64,000 nucleotides of DNA, taken from assembly GCA_000955785.1 (NCBI GenBank), contig JYOD01000020.1, positions 1 to 64,000 of the forward strand, written 5' to 3'. Position 1 is the first letter of the stretch, and every line of letters starts with the position of its first letter. Source of the stretch: Burkholderiaceae bacterium 16. GTDB lineage: Bacteria; Pseudomonadota; Gammaproteobacteria; Burkholderiales; Burkholderiaceae. Position numbers and translations under genes: made by a program. The notes under the pieces are model-generated. The model had not been told where the DNA came from, searched no databases, and saw only the letters and a program-made list of their open reading frames with translations. Positions 38,166 through 47,078 of the stretch are shown here, piece after piece.

Positions 38166-38286
38166 CACGTCTCACGTTTCACCGCACCACCCCGATGCTC
38201 CGGCCCGCCAAGCGGCGCGCCGGAGCATCGGCGTGCGTGGCGCGCACAGACCGCGCCGCGCTCATTCTTCCGGCAGCGCCCCATTC

Positions 38287-39309
38287 ATGAAAAAAGCCCT
38301 CGTCATCGCCCCCAACTGGATCGGCGACGCCCTGATGGCGCAGCCGCTCTTCGCGCTGATGAAAGCGCGCCATCCGCGCCTGCAGATCGACGCACTCGCC
38401 CCTAAATGGGTGGCGCCGGTGCTGGCACGCATGCCCGAAATCCACCAGGTATTCCCCAGCGAACTGGCGCACGGCAAGCTGCAACTCTCGGCGCGGCTGA
38501 TGTTCGCCCAGCAGCTCAAGAACGAAGGCTACGACGCGGCCTACGTGCTGCCCAATTCGCTCAAGTCAGCCCTGATTCCCTGGCTGGCCGGCATCCCGCT
38601 GCGCGTGGGCTATCGCGGCGAAGCGCGCTTCGGCCTGCTCAATATCCGCCACGGCAACCCGCCGCGCGACCACCGCCCGCCCATGGTCGAGCATTACGCG
38701 CGGCTGGCGCTCAAGCCAGGAGCGCGCCTGCCTGAAGACCTGCCCGAGCCGCGCCTGCGCATCGACCCGGTGCGCATGGCCAAGACCGCGGAGCGCTTTG
38801 GCATTGCGCCGCAGACACGCCTGATCGCCTTCTGCCCGGGTGCGGAATTCGGCCCGGCCAAGCGCTGGCCGGCGGCGCACTTCGCAGAACTGGCGCAGAT
38901 GCTCAAGCGCTCGTTCCCGTATGCGCAGATCATCACGCTTGGCTCGCCCAAGGATGCCGAGATCGCCGACGAGATCGTCAAAGGCGCGCCGTTCGTGCGT
39001 AATCTCTGCGGCCAGACCTCGCTCGACGACGCCGTCGACCTGCTGGCGATGGCCGAAGGCGCCGTATGCAACGACTCCGGCCTGATGCACGTCACCGCTG
39101 CGCTGAACCGGCCGCAGGTGGCGGTGTTCGGCTCCAGTGACCCACGCCACACTCCCCCGCTGTCGCAGGCTGCGAGTATCATGTGGCTGCAGCTCGAATG
39201 CAGTCCGTGCTTCAAACGTGAGTGCCCCCTCGGACACTTGCGGTGCCTGAAGGACATCGAGCCCGAAATGGTGTTTGTGGAGCTGCGCAAGCTCCTGCAC
39301 CGGGCCTGA
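38287..39309 (+). CDS. waaF: ADP-heptose:LPS heptosyltransferase II
   Basis: GT9 glycosyltransferase that adds the second heptose to the LPS inner core at the inner face of the cytoplasmic membrane. The 340-residue protein begins KKALVIAPNWIGDALMAQPL, and shows ARFGLLNIRHGNPPRDHRPPMVEHYA, FCPGAEFGPAKRWPAAHFAEL and CNDSGLMHVTAALNRPQVAVFGSSDP, the donor-binding region. A C-terminal CSPCFKRECPLGHLRC segment is usual for WaaF. ATG 38287 matches the conserved start. Confidence 0.94.
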   Translation: MKKALVIAPNWIGDALMAQPLFALMKARHPRLQIDALAPKWVAPVLARMPEIHQVFPSELAHGKLQLSARLMFAQQLKNEGYDAAYVLPNSLKSALIPWLAGIPLRVGYRGEARFGLLNIRHGNPPRDHRPPMVEHYARLALKPGARLPEDLPEPRLRIDPVRMAKTAERFGIAPQTRLIAFCPGAEFGPAKRWPAAHFAELAQMLKRSFPYAQIITLGSPKDAEIADEIVKGAPFVRNLCGQTSLDDAVDLLAMAEGAVCNDSGLMHVTAALNRPQVAVFGSSDPRHTPPLSQAASIMWLQLECSPCFKRECPLGHLRCLKDIEPEMVFVELRKLLHRA

Positions 39310-39366
39310 AGCGCTGACCCGCCGTTCGTAATCATCCGGCCAACGAATCCCTGAGCCCAGTCCACC

Positions 39367-39807
39367 ATGCCTCGTTTTGCCCGCCTGTTCGATTCCGCCG
39401 AAGACATCGTAGAAGCCTTTCGCGAGGCCATGAAGCTGCGCGATGCGGACGGCGCCCTGCGCCTGTGGCTGGATGAAGACTCGGTGACGTGCGTGATGCC
39501 CGACGGCCAGCGCCTGATCGGCCACGAGCATCTGCGCCAGGCCTTCGCGCAGTTGCTGGCCTTGCAGCCGGTGCTGATCGACGTGATCGAGACCAGCAGC
39601 CATACCTCGATGGGTGTCGCCATCTTCGACGTGACCGAAGCCCTGCGCTTCGGCGACGACCGCATCGAAGCCGACCTCTACGTGCACACCACCTATGTGC
39701 TGATGCAGAACCACGAGGGCTGGCGGCTGGCGCATATCCATTGCAGCCCGGCCAACGCCAGCCAGGTCGCCACCGTCAGCACGGCGCCGGGCCAGGCCCT
39801 TCACTAG
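39367..39807 (+). CDS. NTF2-like/SnoaL-fold protein
   Basis: A 146-residue cytoplasmic protein of the nuclear-transport-factor-2 fold: an N-terminal helix pair (ARLFDSAEDIVEAFREAMKL), RDADGALRLWLDEDSVTCVMPDGQRLIGHEHLRQAF and a C-terminal sheet ending YVLMQNHEGWRLAHIHCSPA. Family members include small hydrolases and isomerases and many unknowns. No catalytic assignment is possible. Sits between waaF and the YheT-type hydrolase. Confidence 0.8.
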   Translation: MPRFARLFDSAEDIVEAFREAMKLRDADGALRLWLDEDSVTCVMPDGQRLIGHEHLRQAFAQLLALQPVLIDVIETSSHTSMGVAIFDVTEALRFGDDRIEADLYVHTTYVLMQNHEGWRLAHIHCSPANASQVATVSTAPGQALH

Positions 39808-39862
39808 CGGGAGCCGGCGCGGCGCCACGGCCCGGCAGCCCGCCAGCTCCAAGCATCCAGGC

Positions 39863-40936
39863 ATGAGCCAGCTTCCGCCATCGCACCACAGCCCCCCCGG
39901 GATGGTGTCACCCGCTCCGGCCGCCTCCTCGTTCGGCGGCGGCCGCCGCATGCCGTGGTGGCTCTCCGGCGGCCACGCCCAGACGATCATCCCGGCGCGC
40001 TTCACGCAGCGCCCTGCGCGCGTGGCCTTCAAGCGCGAGCGCTGGACCGCTCCCGACGACGACTTCGTCGACCTCGACTGGACCACGCACCCGGTGACGC
40101 CCGATACCCCGCTGCTGGTGATGTTCCACGGCCTGGAAGGCGACTCTGGCAGCCACTACGCGCAGGCCATGATGCATGCGCTGGCCGCGCGCGGCTGGCA
40201 GGGCGTGATCCCGCACTTTCGCGGCTGCTCGGGCGAGCTGAACCTGGCGCCGCGCTTCTATCACTCTGGCGACTCGGAGGAGATCCACTGGATCCTGGAA
40301 CGGCTGCACAGGCAGTATTGCGCGCATGGGCGCAAGCTGCTGGTGGTCGGCATCTCGCTGGGCGGCAATGCCCTGCTGCGCCTGCTCGGCGAACAGGGTA
40401 GCGGCGCTGTCTTCATCAGCGCCGCGGCGTCGGTGTCGGCGCCGCTGGACCTGGCCGGCGGTGGCGCGGCGCTGTCGCAGGGCTTCAACATGCTGTACAC
40501 GCGCATGTTCCTGCAAACCCTCAAGCGCAAGTCCCTGGCCAAGCTAAAGCAGTATCCCGGCCTATTCGACCGCGAAGCCATGCTCGCCAGCCGCGACCTG
40601 TACGCCTTCGACAACATCGTCACGGCGCCGCTGCACGGCTTTCGCGACACCGACGATTACTGGGCGCGCGCCTCCAGCAAGCCCGTGCTCGACGGCATCG
40701 CCGTGCCCACGCTGGTGCTCAACGCGCGCAACGATCCCTTCCTGCCGGCGCGCCACCTGCCGGGCCCGGCGGACGTCAGCCCGCAGGTCTGGCTGGAGCA
40801 GCCAGAGCACGGTGGTCACGTCGGTTTCATGACGCCTCGCGAAGATAAGCTGCGCGTGTTGCCGGTACTGCCCTATGCGGGGCATATCGAGTGGCTGCCA
40901 GCGCGCATCCTGCGGTTTTTCGACGCCGTGGCTTAG
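39863..40936 (+). CDS. YheT-family alpha/beta hydrolase
   Basis: A 357-residue alpha/beta-hydrolase. The N-terminal MPWWLSGGHAQTIIPARF is the YheT/ABHD1 signature. The nucleophile elbow is GISLGG with Ser165, the acid lies in LNARNDPFLP, and the His in EHGGHVGFM. LVMFHGLEGDSGSHYAQ supplies the oxyanion region. Substrates of bacterial YheT are unknown. It begins 55 bases after the NTF2-like gene. Confidence 0.9.
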   Translation: MSQLPPSHHSPPGMVSPAPAASSFGGGRRMPWWLSGGHAQTIIPARFTQRPARVAFKRERWTAPDDDFVDLDWTTHPVTPDTPLLVMFHGLEGDSGSHYAQAMMHALAARGWQGVIPHFRGCSGELNLAPRFYHSGDSEEIHWILERLHRQYCAHGRKLLVVGISLGGNALLRLLGEQGSGAVFISAAASVSAPLDLAGGGAALSQGFNMLYTRMFLQTLKRKSLAKLKQYPGLFDREAMLASRDLYAFDNIVTAPLHGFRDTDDYWARASSKPVLDGIAVPTLVLNARNDPFLPARHLPGPADVSPQVWLEQPEHGGHVGFMTPREDKLRVLPVLPYAGHIEWLPARILRFFDAVA

Positions 40937-41059
40937 CGCGCCGGCGCAGCCCCTCGCACCCCTTGCGAACGGATGGCAAACCCCGGCGGCCACCTGAATG
41001 AATGCGAGCGGGATGCCCTTCATGGACGGCATGAACGGCCCCGCAAGGAGACAGCGACG

Positions 41060-41659
41060 ATGGATGACACAGTCAAGCAAGCAATGGCCCGCTGGCCCAA
41101 CGTCCCCAACTGCTACGGCTGGCTGGCGCTGGACCGGCGCGGGCAATGGCGCATGCGCAACGAGTACGCCCAGCAGCACGGCCTGTCCGGCGACCCGATC
41201 CGGCACGAAGCGCTGATCGCGTTTATCGAGCGCAACTACCAGCACGACGAGCGCGGCGCCTGGTACTTCCAGAACGGCCCGCAGCGCGTGTTCGTGTCGC
41301 TGGCCTACGCGCCGTGGATCGCGCGGCTGCATCAGGGCCAGTTGCGGACCACATCGCAGCACGCCTTCGCGCTGCGCGCCTGCCATGCGGACGAGCATGG
41401 CAATGTGCTTCTGGTCGGCGAGGTGGAAGGAGAAAGCGGGGATGCGGGCAAGCCGCAGGTCGCGCTGCTGCACGACCATGACCTCGATGCCTTCAGCAGC
41501 GCCTGCACCTGGCACGGCGAGGCTTGCGGCGGCAATCTCGGCGTGCTTCACTTCAACGGCGCCGACGTGGCGATCGAACCGATTGTCGAAGACGAGGTGC
41601 CGACGCGCTACGGCTTCGTGCGCCAGCCGCTGACGCCCGCGGGCGAGCAGGCCGCCTGA
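41060..41659 (+). CDS. Conserved hypothetical protein (possibly DUF2944-type)
   Basis: A 199-residue soluble protein. ATG 41060 is preceded by AAGGAGACAGCGACG, a good ribosome-binding site, so the longer upstream extension is rejected. Visible pattern: WPNVPNCYGWLALDRRGQWRM, IRHEALIAFIERNY, WYFQNGPQRVFVSLAYAPWI. I do not recognise a catalytic motif; a DUF2944 match is possible but not certain. Homologues seem confined to beta-proteobacteria (from memory, not checked). Confidence 0.72.
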   Translation: MDDTVKQAMARWPNVPNCYGWLALDRRGQWRMRNEYAQQHGLSGDPIRHEALIAFIERNYQHDERGAWYFQNGPQRVFVSLAYAPWIARLHQGQLRTTSQHAFALRACHADEHGNVLLVGEVEGESGDAGKPQVALLHDHDLDAFSSACTWHGEACGGNLGVLHFNGADVAIEPIVEDEVPTRYGFVRQPLTPAGEQAA

Positions 41660-41696
41660 GCGGCGGCGGCGGGAACAGCAGTAGCGGGCGTGGCCG

Positions 41697-43520
41697 TCAG
41701 TTAGGCATGCCCTTGCTGTCCTGCTTCTCCTCGCGGAACTGGCGCTCCAGCTGGTGCAGGCGCGCGTCGACCTCCGACAGCGTGTAGAAATCGCCATCGC
41801 CCGCCTTGCGCGCGATCTGCAACTGCTCGATGGCGGCCTGGTAGGCGCCATCGACCGCGTACTTCTCCGCCAGCGCCTGGTGCTGCTGCACACGCCGGCC
41901 CTGCGCGGCATAGGCCCGCGCCAGCATGTCCCACCACTCGGAACGCGCAACCTCTTCGCGCGTGCGTTCGCGCAGGAAGGTCACCGCCTGGTCCGTCCGG
42001 CCGGCGCCGAGCAAGGTCGCCGCGTAGCTCAGCGCCACCGCGTGCGACAGCGGAAACGCCTTCATCGATACCATGGCCTGATTCAGCGCATCCTGCTGCC
42101 GGCCCTGCGCGCGCGCCAGCTCGATCGCCATCACATCGAGCATGGCGCTGCCGGAAGTGGCGCCGGGGATATTGCCATACAGCCGGCGGGCTTCGGCCAG
42201 GGACTGCTCCGCGGCACCGTTGCGGCCCAGCCGCTGCTCGGCGAAAGCCATTCCGTAATACAGCGCCGGCAAGCGCACCGGCGAGGCTGCCGCCAGTTGC
42301 GTCTGCAGCGCGGCACGCACGTTCTGCAGGTCGCTAGGCGTGGTTTCCTGGATGATGCGGGCACGCATGCGCGCGAACTCGTACTCCGGGGTGTTCGGCA
42401 CCTTGCGCACCGCCACATGGCTCACGCGGTCCTGCATGTCGGCGATCCGCTCCGAGGTAAGCGGGTGGGTGCGCACGTAAGCCGGCACCGAATTCTCCGA
42501 GATGCCCATCACCCGCTGCAGCCGCTTGAAGAAGTCAGGCATGCCCTGCGGATCGAAGCCGGCGGCGGTCATGATCTGGAACCCGACCCGGTCGGCCTCC
42601 CGCTCCGCCCCGCGCGAGAACGACAACTGGTTGGAGATGGCGGCCGCCTGCCCGCCCATGGCCAGCGCCGCGGCCGCATCGCCGCTCTTGGTGGCCGCCA
42701 GTCCCGCGAGCACCATCGATGCCAGCGCGATCCACATCGACTGGTCCTGCGTGGTGATGCCGCGCGCGATATGCCGCTGCATCACGTGGCCGATTTCGTG
42801 GCCGAGCACCGAAGCCAGCTCGGACTCGGTATCCGACTGCACCAGCAGGCCGGTGTGCACGCCGATGTAGCCGCCGGGCAGCGCAAAGGCATTGATGGTG
42901 CGGTCGCGCACCGCGAACAGCTCGAAGCCGGTCGCGAACGTGCCGGCACCGTTGGAGCCGGAGATGTTCTGCCGGCGCGCCGCCTGCACCAGGCGATAAC
43001 CAAGCATGTTCAGGTAATCGGCCAGCAGCGGATCCGACACATAGTCCGGGTCGCGCCGGATATCGCGCATGATGCGATCGCCCAGGCGCTTTTCCATATC
43101 CGGCGTCAGCGACGCCGTGGACGGGTCTCCCAGGTCGGGCAACTGCGCGCCGTTGGTCTCCACCACCGTGTTGTTGCTGCGCAGCCCGAAATCGGACTTC
43201 TGGCCCGCCTTGACGCTGCGGTTCAGGTTGTCGTAGACCTGGTCGCTGCCACCGCTATCCGCCCCTGTGGTGGCGGCTGCGGCGGTGCGCGCGGGATCGT
43301 TCAGCAGCATGCGCTGCTGGGGCCAGGCGGGAAACGCCATCGTCAGCGCCACCAGCGCCGCCAGCGAACGGCGCGCGATGCGCCCCGGTTTCGCGGGCAC
43401 GCGCAAGGGTGCGGTGGCGGGATCGGCATCGGCATGGCGCACAGGGCCCATGCGAGACTTGAGGCGCGCCTGTCGGGCGGGCGAGGAGAGCGCTCCGGCG
43501 AGCGTTTGGTTCTTGCGCAT
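41697..43520 (-). CDS. BepA/YfgC-like M48 metalloprotease with TPR tail
   Basis: Periplasmic zinc protease/chaperone for outer-membrane proteins. The 607-residue product has a long basic N-terminus followed by a signal-like helix ([17 protein letters not shown], about residues 51-67), an M48 domain with the zinc motif HEIGH at 241-245 and the third-ligand region [13 protein letters not shown], and a C-terminal TPR-rich half from about 390. ATG 43520 leaves an unusually long 50-residue n-region, so translation may begin at a later Met (residue 24). E. coli BepA degrades stalled LptD and BamA substrates. Divergent from moaC. Confidence 0.9.
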   Translation of the reverse strand: MRKNQTLAGALSSPARQARLKSRMGPVRHADADPATAPLRVPAKPGRIARRSLAALVALTMAFPAWPQQRMLLNDPARTAAAATTGADSGGSDQVYDNLNRSVKAGQKSDFGLRSNNTVVETNGAQLPDLGDPSTASLTPDMEKRLGDRIMRDIRRDPDYVSDPLLADYLNMLGYRLVQAARRQNISGSNGAGTFATGFELFAVRDRTINAFALPGGYIGVHTGLLVQSDTESELASVLGHEIGHVMQRHIARGITTQDQSMWIALASMVLAGLAATKSGDAAAALAMGGQAAAISNQLSFSRGAEREADRVGFQIMTAAGFDPQGMPDFFKRLQRVMGISENSVPAYVRTHPLTSERIADMQDRVSHVAVRKVPNTPEYEFARMRARIIQETTPSDLQNVRAALQTQLAAASPVRLPALYYGMAFAEQRLGRNGAAEQSLAEARRLYGNIPGATSGSAMLDVMAIELARAQGRQQDALNQAMVSMKAFPLSHAVALSYAATLLGAGRTDQAVTFLRERTREEVARSEWWDMLARAYAAQGRRVQQHQALAEKYAVDGAYQAAIEQLQIARKAGDGDFYTLSEVDARLHQLERQFREEKQDSKGMPN

Positions 43521-43655
43521 ATTGCTATGATAGCGGCCTCCGGAGGCCATTCCCATCGGGCATCGCCCGGTCTTGCCACGCCCTGCCCCGGCCAGCGCGG
43601 CAAATGCGGCAGACGCCTCCGCCACGCTTTCCTCTCGACTCCGCAGGTCCACGCC

Positions 43656-44138
43656 ATGAGCCAGCTCACCCATTTCGATTCCGCCGGACAAGCCCATATG
43701 GTAGACGTCGGCGCCAAGGCCCATAGCCACCGCGTGGCCGTGGCCACCGGCACCATCACCATGCTGCCCGCCACATTCGCGCTAGTGCGGGACGGCACCG
43801 CCAAGAAGGGCGATGTGCTCGGCATTGCCCGCGTGGCCGCCATCATGGCCACCAAGCGCACCGCCGACCTGATCCCGCTATGCCATCCGATCTCGCTCAC
43901 CAAGGTAGCTGTGGACTATGCGCTGGACGAAGCCAGCGGCACCATCCGCTGCACCGTGCGTACCGAGACGCACGGCCAGACCGGCGTGGAGATGGAAGCG
44001 CTGACCGGCGTGCAGGTGGCACTGTTGACCATCTATGACATGTGCAAGGCGGTGGACCGGGGGATGGTGATGGGGGATGTGAAGCTGCTGGAGAAGCATG
44101 GGGGGAAGTCCGGGGACTGGGTGGCCGGCGACAGTTAA
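43656..44138 (+). CDS. moaC: Cyclic pyranopterin monophosphate synthase
   Basis: Second step of molybdenum-cofactor synthesis, making cPMP with MoaA. The 160-residue protein shows [48 protein letters not shown] and [27 protein letters not shown], all MoaC hallmarks, with the catalytic LCHP and GVEMEAL segments intact. Full family length. The last 25 codons are rich in GGG, like the ends of dacB and tsaC2. No other moa genes are adjacent. Confidence 0.95.
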   Translation: MSQLTHFDSAGQAHMVDVGAKAHSHRVAVATGTITMLPATFALVRDGTAKKGDVLGIARVAAIMATKRTADLIPLCHPISLTKVAVDYALDEASGTIRCTVRTETHGQTGVEMEALTGVQVALLTIYDMCKAVDRGMVMGDVKLLEKHGGKSGDWVAGDS

Positions 44139-44538
44139 GCGATTGTTTTACAAGCCTTAGCCTGACGCACGTCATCGCCCGCCCTGCTGACCAATTGCCT
44201 CAATGCCTTGACAGCAACGGCTGCCATGGAGTGACGCAGAATCGATTTTGTCCAAATTCTCTCCAAATGGACACGGGAGATGGGATCGATGCGGCATCGG
44301 GAACAAGCGGCAGGGCCGGGTTTCGCGCAACGAATTTCCACCGGAAGCAACGACTTTTATCGCCCCCAATTCGTTGAATTTCCCGCTGTCGCCAAGTAAT
44401 GGTCTCCAGGAGTGCTATTTGCCATCGTGCTGGTAAGCAAATCACGGCAACCTATACTCCAAACGGATGAATGGGCAATCGATCCTGTCCCGGGGATGTT
44501 GCCGCCCCGTTGCATCGGCAATCCTGTTCGGAGATGAC

Positions 44539-45084
44539 ATGATGCCGAATGTAAAGCGGATGAATTTCATTTTGCGCTGGGTTGTCCTGGCAGCACATGG
44601 AATTGCATTCTCGATTTTTCTCCCCACCATGGGTCACGCACAATCGACGGACAATGTCAGGTATGCCATGGTGCTGTTGAAGATGAAAGTGCTCAATATT
44701 GGCGCACCGGCGATCAAAGGAGAAGAAGCCGTTGCCGGAAAACCCGCACCGGCGTTGTATTTTGGCGCCAACAAAATGAACAATAATTTTGCCGTGGTTG
44801 ACGATGTGAAAAACACGGTGGGCGGTACCGCAACGCTATTCGTGAAGAGCGGTGAGGAATTCATCCGTGTGGCAACGAATGTGCAGAAAGACGATGGGTC
44901 GCGTGCCATTGGCACCGTACTCGATCCCAACGGCAAGGCTATCGCGGCAATTCGCGGCGGTGGCGCGTACTATGGCGATGCCGACATTCTCGGAAAGTCC
45001 TATATCACGGGCTATGAGCCAATACAGGATCCCCTTGGCAGAGTCATCGGCATCTACTATGTGGGTTATCTCAAGGTGCAGTGA
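44539..45084 (+). CDS. Secreted Cache-domain protein (Cache_3/Cache_2 type)
   Basis: A 181-residue precursor with a Sec signal ending TMGHA (about residue 34), followed by one Cache sensory domain: GEEAVAGKPAPALYFGANKMN, TVGGTATLFVKSGEEFIRVATNV, GYEPIQDPLGRVIGIYYVGY. No membrane anchor or signalling domain follows, so it is a free periplasmic ligand-binding protein. ATG 44539 has GGAG five bases upstream. Codon use is clearly poorer in GC than neighbours (AAT, ATT, TTT, GTT, AAA), and the 400-base leader 44139-44538 is equally AT-rich and holds no gene, so recent acquisition is likely. Confidence 0.85.
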   Translation: MMPNVKRMNFILRWVVLAAHGIAFSIFLPTMGHAQSTDNVRYAMVLLKMKVLNIGAPAIKGEEAVAGKPAPALYFGANKMNNNFAVVDDVKNTVGGTATLFVKSGEEFIRVATNVQKDDGSRAIGTVLDPNGKAIAAIRGGGAYYGDADILGKSYITGYEPIQDPLGRVIGIYYVGYLKVQ

Positions 45085-45107
45085 GTCTGCGTAGACTCTA
45101 CCTTATA

Positions 45108-45134
45108 CCCCGCGTCGCCCCCGGCGACGCGGGG
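45108..45134 (+). terminator. Strong hairpin after the Cache gene
   Basis: A perfect 12-bp stem, CCCCGCGTCGCC with its complement, and loop CCC start 24 bases past the stop. There is no T-run; a Rho-assisted end or 3' stabiliser is possible. Confidence 0.55.
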
Positions 45135-45347
45135 CCCCGAAAGCCAGTTCACAGTAGACAACACTACCGGCAATGGTATGAACACTACTCCGAAAAAGCG
45201 TTATCCACTAATCTTTCAGCCAAATTCCCAGGCATTCCGAATAGCACACTAAGCCTTGCTTCCACTTACTTTATGGCACGACCGGGCCGAGCACCCCAAC
45301 AGCATGGTTCGCTCGCCCCTCCGCCAGCACGGGGATTCGGCAACTGT

Positions 45348-45563
45348 TTATTGGCCGTCCCCACAGGCACTTCCACCACACTTGCTCCAGACCGGCAATC
45401 CATTTCCAGATTTTGTCGGGACGCACGCGACGCCATTTTGGTCAGACAAAATACCGTTATCAAATCCAAGAACCATCTCCTTGGACGGACCCGATCGAAC
45501 AATGATTTTCCCGGCGTCCAGTTCGATACGATGAAAATTACCAACAACATCGGTTATCCCCAA
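45348..45563 (-). pseudogene. Low-GC reading frame, probable gene remnant
   Basis: An open frame on the minus strand reads through about 45740-45348, but no ATG or GTG occurs in it; the only start-like codon is TTG 45563, giving 71 residues. The translated text looks protein-like rather than shadow-like: DEVETKNLTGSCGASIVRV, then VGNFHRIELDAGKIIV, SKEMVLGFDNGILSDQNG and LPVWSKCGGSACGDGQ, with AT-rich wobble positions like the Cache gene next door. A CGGSACGD-type ending resembles small secreted proteins that normally continue further, and the frame stops right after it. I read it as a decayed or frameshifted gene; a real small protein is possible. The rest of 45135-45918 shows nothing else. 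Confidence 0.35.
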
Positions 45564-45918
45564 GACACGAACGATTGACGCACCGCAGGAGCCCGTTAAG
45601 TTCTTGGTTTCGACTTCATCCAGGGATTTCTCCCCTCTGCACTTGCAGGGCAGTGGCCCACGGCAATCAAAGCTGGGATCCCGCCGGATCTCTGGCGCGC
45701 GCCTGCAAGTATCCGATCCACATCACCGCCCCCCGCCTCTCTTATCCGCCATGACACACGCTTACGCCGTGGCCCCTTCCGCTGTAACAAGCGTAACGCC
45801 GCATTTCGCCAGCAGGGGGCACCGCGCCACATGCGTCAAATTGGTATTCAATGCAGTTAAGGGGGTGCAGGTGCAGCCCCCGCGGGACATCGTTCAGCGT
45901 CGATCCAGGGTGAGCAAC

Positions 45919-46386
45919 ATGAACGGGCGTAGGGTTGGCCAGCTTTTGCTGGTGTTGGCGGCGCTGGGTGCGAGCGGGACGGCCCTGGCCGGCGGCGGCC
46001 ACGGCGGCGGCGGTGGACATGGCGGTGGGGGCTGGCATGGCGGCGGCGGTGGCTGGCACGGCGGCGGTGGCTGGCACGGGAGCGTGGGGATCTATGTCGG
46101 TCCTGGCTTTGGTTATGGATACGGCTGGGGCTACCCCTACTACCCCTACTACTACCCCCCTGGCTACTACTATCCGCCCGCGGCAGTGGGAGTGCCGACC
46201 TCGCCACCGCAATACATAGAGCAGGGCCAGGACGGCACGATGGAATTGAACAGCGGCGCTGTCGCGGCACCGGCGCCCCAGCAACAGGCGTATTGGTATC
46301 ACTGCGCCAGGCCGGATGGCTACTACCCGTATATCAAGGCCTGCCCCGGCGGCTGGCAGAAGGTTCCGGCGCAGCCACCCGCCTAG
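45919..46386 (+). CDS. Exported Gly/His-rich and Tyr/Pro-rich protein
   Basis: A 155-residue precursor. The Sec signal (QLLLVLAALGASGTALA) ends near residue 23. The mature N-terminus is a run of GGGWHGGG-type repeats (about residues 24-60) that could bind metal through its histidines. A Tyr/Pro/Gly segment rich in PYYP repeats follows, then a compact C-terminal part with two cysteines (YWYHCARPDGYYPYIKACPGG), the conserved end seen in many betaproteobacterial envelope proteins. ATG 45919 is chosen for the signal peptide. Function unknown. Confidence 0.8.
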   Translation: MNGRRVGQLLLVLAALGASGTALAGGGHGGGGGHGGGGWHGGGGGWHGGGGWHGSVGIYVGPGFGYGYGWGYPYYPYYYPPGYYYPPAAVGVPTSPPQYIEQGQDGTMELNSGAVAAPAPQQQAYWYHCARPDGYYPYIKACPGGWQKVPAQPPA

Positions 46387-46467
46387 CGCCTGGAGCACGT
46401 TTCCAACCTGCGGCGAGCAGTACCGCTGTGCGCAATGTTTCGATGACCGAGGTACCGAGGTGCCGAG

Positions 46468-47001
46468 ATGAATGCCTTTGACCGTCCCAGCTTGCCTGGA
46501 CTCCCGATCTTGCTGAGCCTGCCGCTGGCGGCGCTTGTTCTGGCCGGCTGTGCCGTGATGCCCAGCGGTCCCAGCGTGATGGTGCTGCCAGGCACCGGCA
46601 AGAACTTCGACCAGTTCCGGGCTGACGACTATGCCTGCCGCCAGTTCGCCTTCGGCCAGGTGGGTGGCGTGACCGCCAACCAGGCGGCAACCAACAGCGC
46701 GGTCGGCAGCGCCGCGGTCGGCACCGCGCTGGGTGCGGCAGCGGGTGCGGCGTTCAATGGCGGCTCCGGCGCGGCAGTGGGTGCAGGCGTCGGCCTGCTC
46801 ACCGGCGCAGCGATCGGCGCGAGCAATGCCCAATACGCCGGCTACGGCAGCCAGCGCCAGTACGACGCTGCCTATGTGCAGTGCATGTACGCCAGCGGTC
46901 ATCGGGTGCCGGTCTACGGCAATATGGCGGCGGCCCCGCGGCCTGCCGCGCCGACTTACTACTATCCGCCGCCCCCTCCGGGCTACTACCCGCCGCAGTA
47001 A
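46468..47001 (+). CDS. Glycine-zipper lipoprotein with Tyr/Pro-rich tail
   Basis: A 177-residue precursor with lipobox VLAGC at about Cys 28. The mature protein has KNFDQFRADDYACRQFAFGQ, a Gly/Ala zipper (VGTALGAAAGAAFNGGSG, then VGAGVGLLTGAAIGAS), YDAAYVQCMYASGHRVPVYG and a tail of Tyr/Pro repeats ending GYYPPQ. This is the YMGG/glycine-zipper family common in Burkholderiales outer membranes. Its tail resembles the Tyr/Pro part of the preceding gene product, which lies 81 bases upstream and is co-directional. Confidence 0.83.
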   Translation: MNAFDRPSLPGLPILLSLPLAALVLAGCAVMPSGPSVMVLPGTGKNFDQFRADDYACRQFAFGQVGGVTANQAATNSAVGSAAVGTALGAAAGAAFNGGSGAAVGAGVGLLTGAAIGASNAQYAGYGSQRQYDAAYVQCMYASGHRVPVYGNMAAAPRPAAPTYYYPPPPPGYYPPQ

Positions 47002-47078
47002 CCCTGCGAGCCCCGGCCCGTGGTGCTGCAGCCGCGTAGGCAGACCCCGCGCGCCGCGATCCGCCTGCCGTGGAGCGT

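Noticed and set aside
41754..43655. Plus-strand frame continuing into moaC
   Set aside because: Antisense shadow of the M48 protease gene. MoaC homology starts exactly at ATG 43656.
45081..45578. 165-codon plus-strand frame after the Cache gene
   Set aside because: Overlaps the Cache stop, crosses the 12-bp hairpin, and has no signal, motif or codon bias. The opposite strand looks more protein-like.
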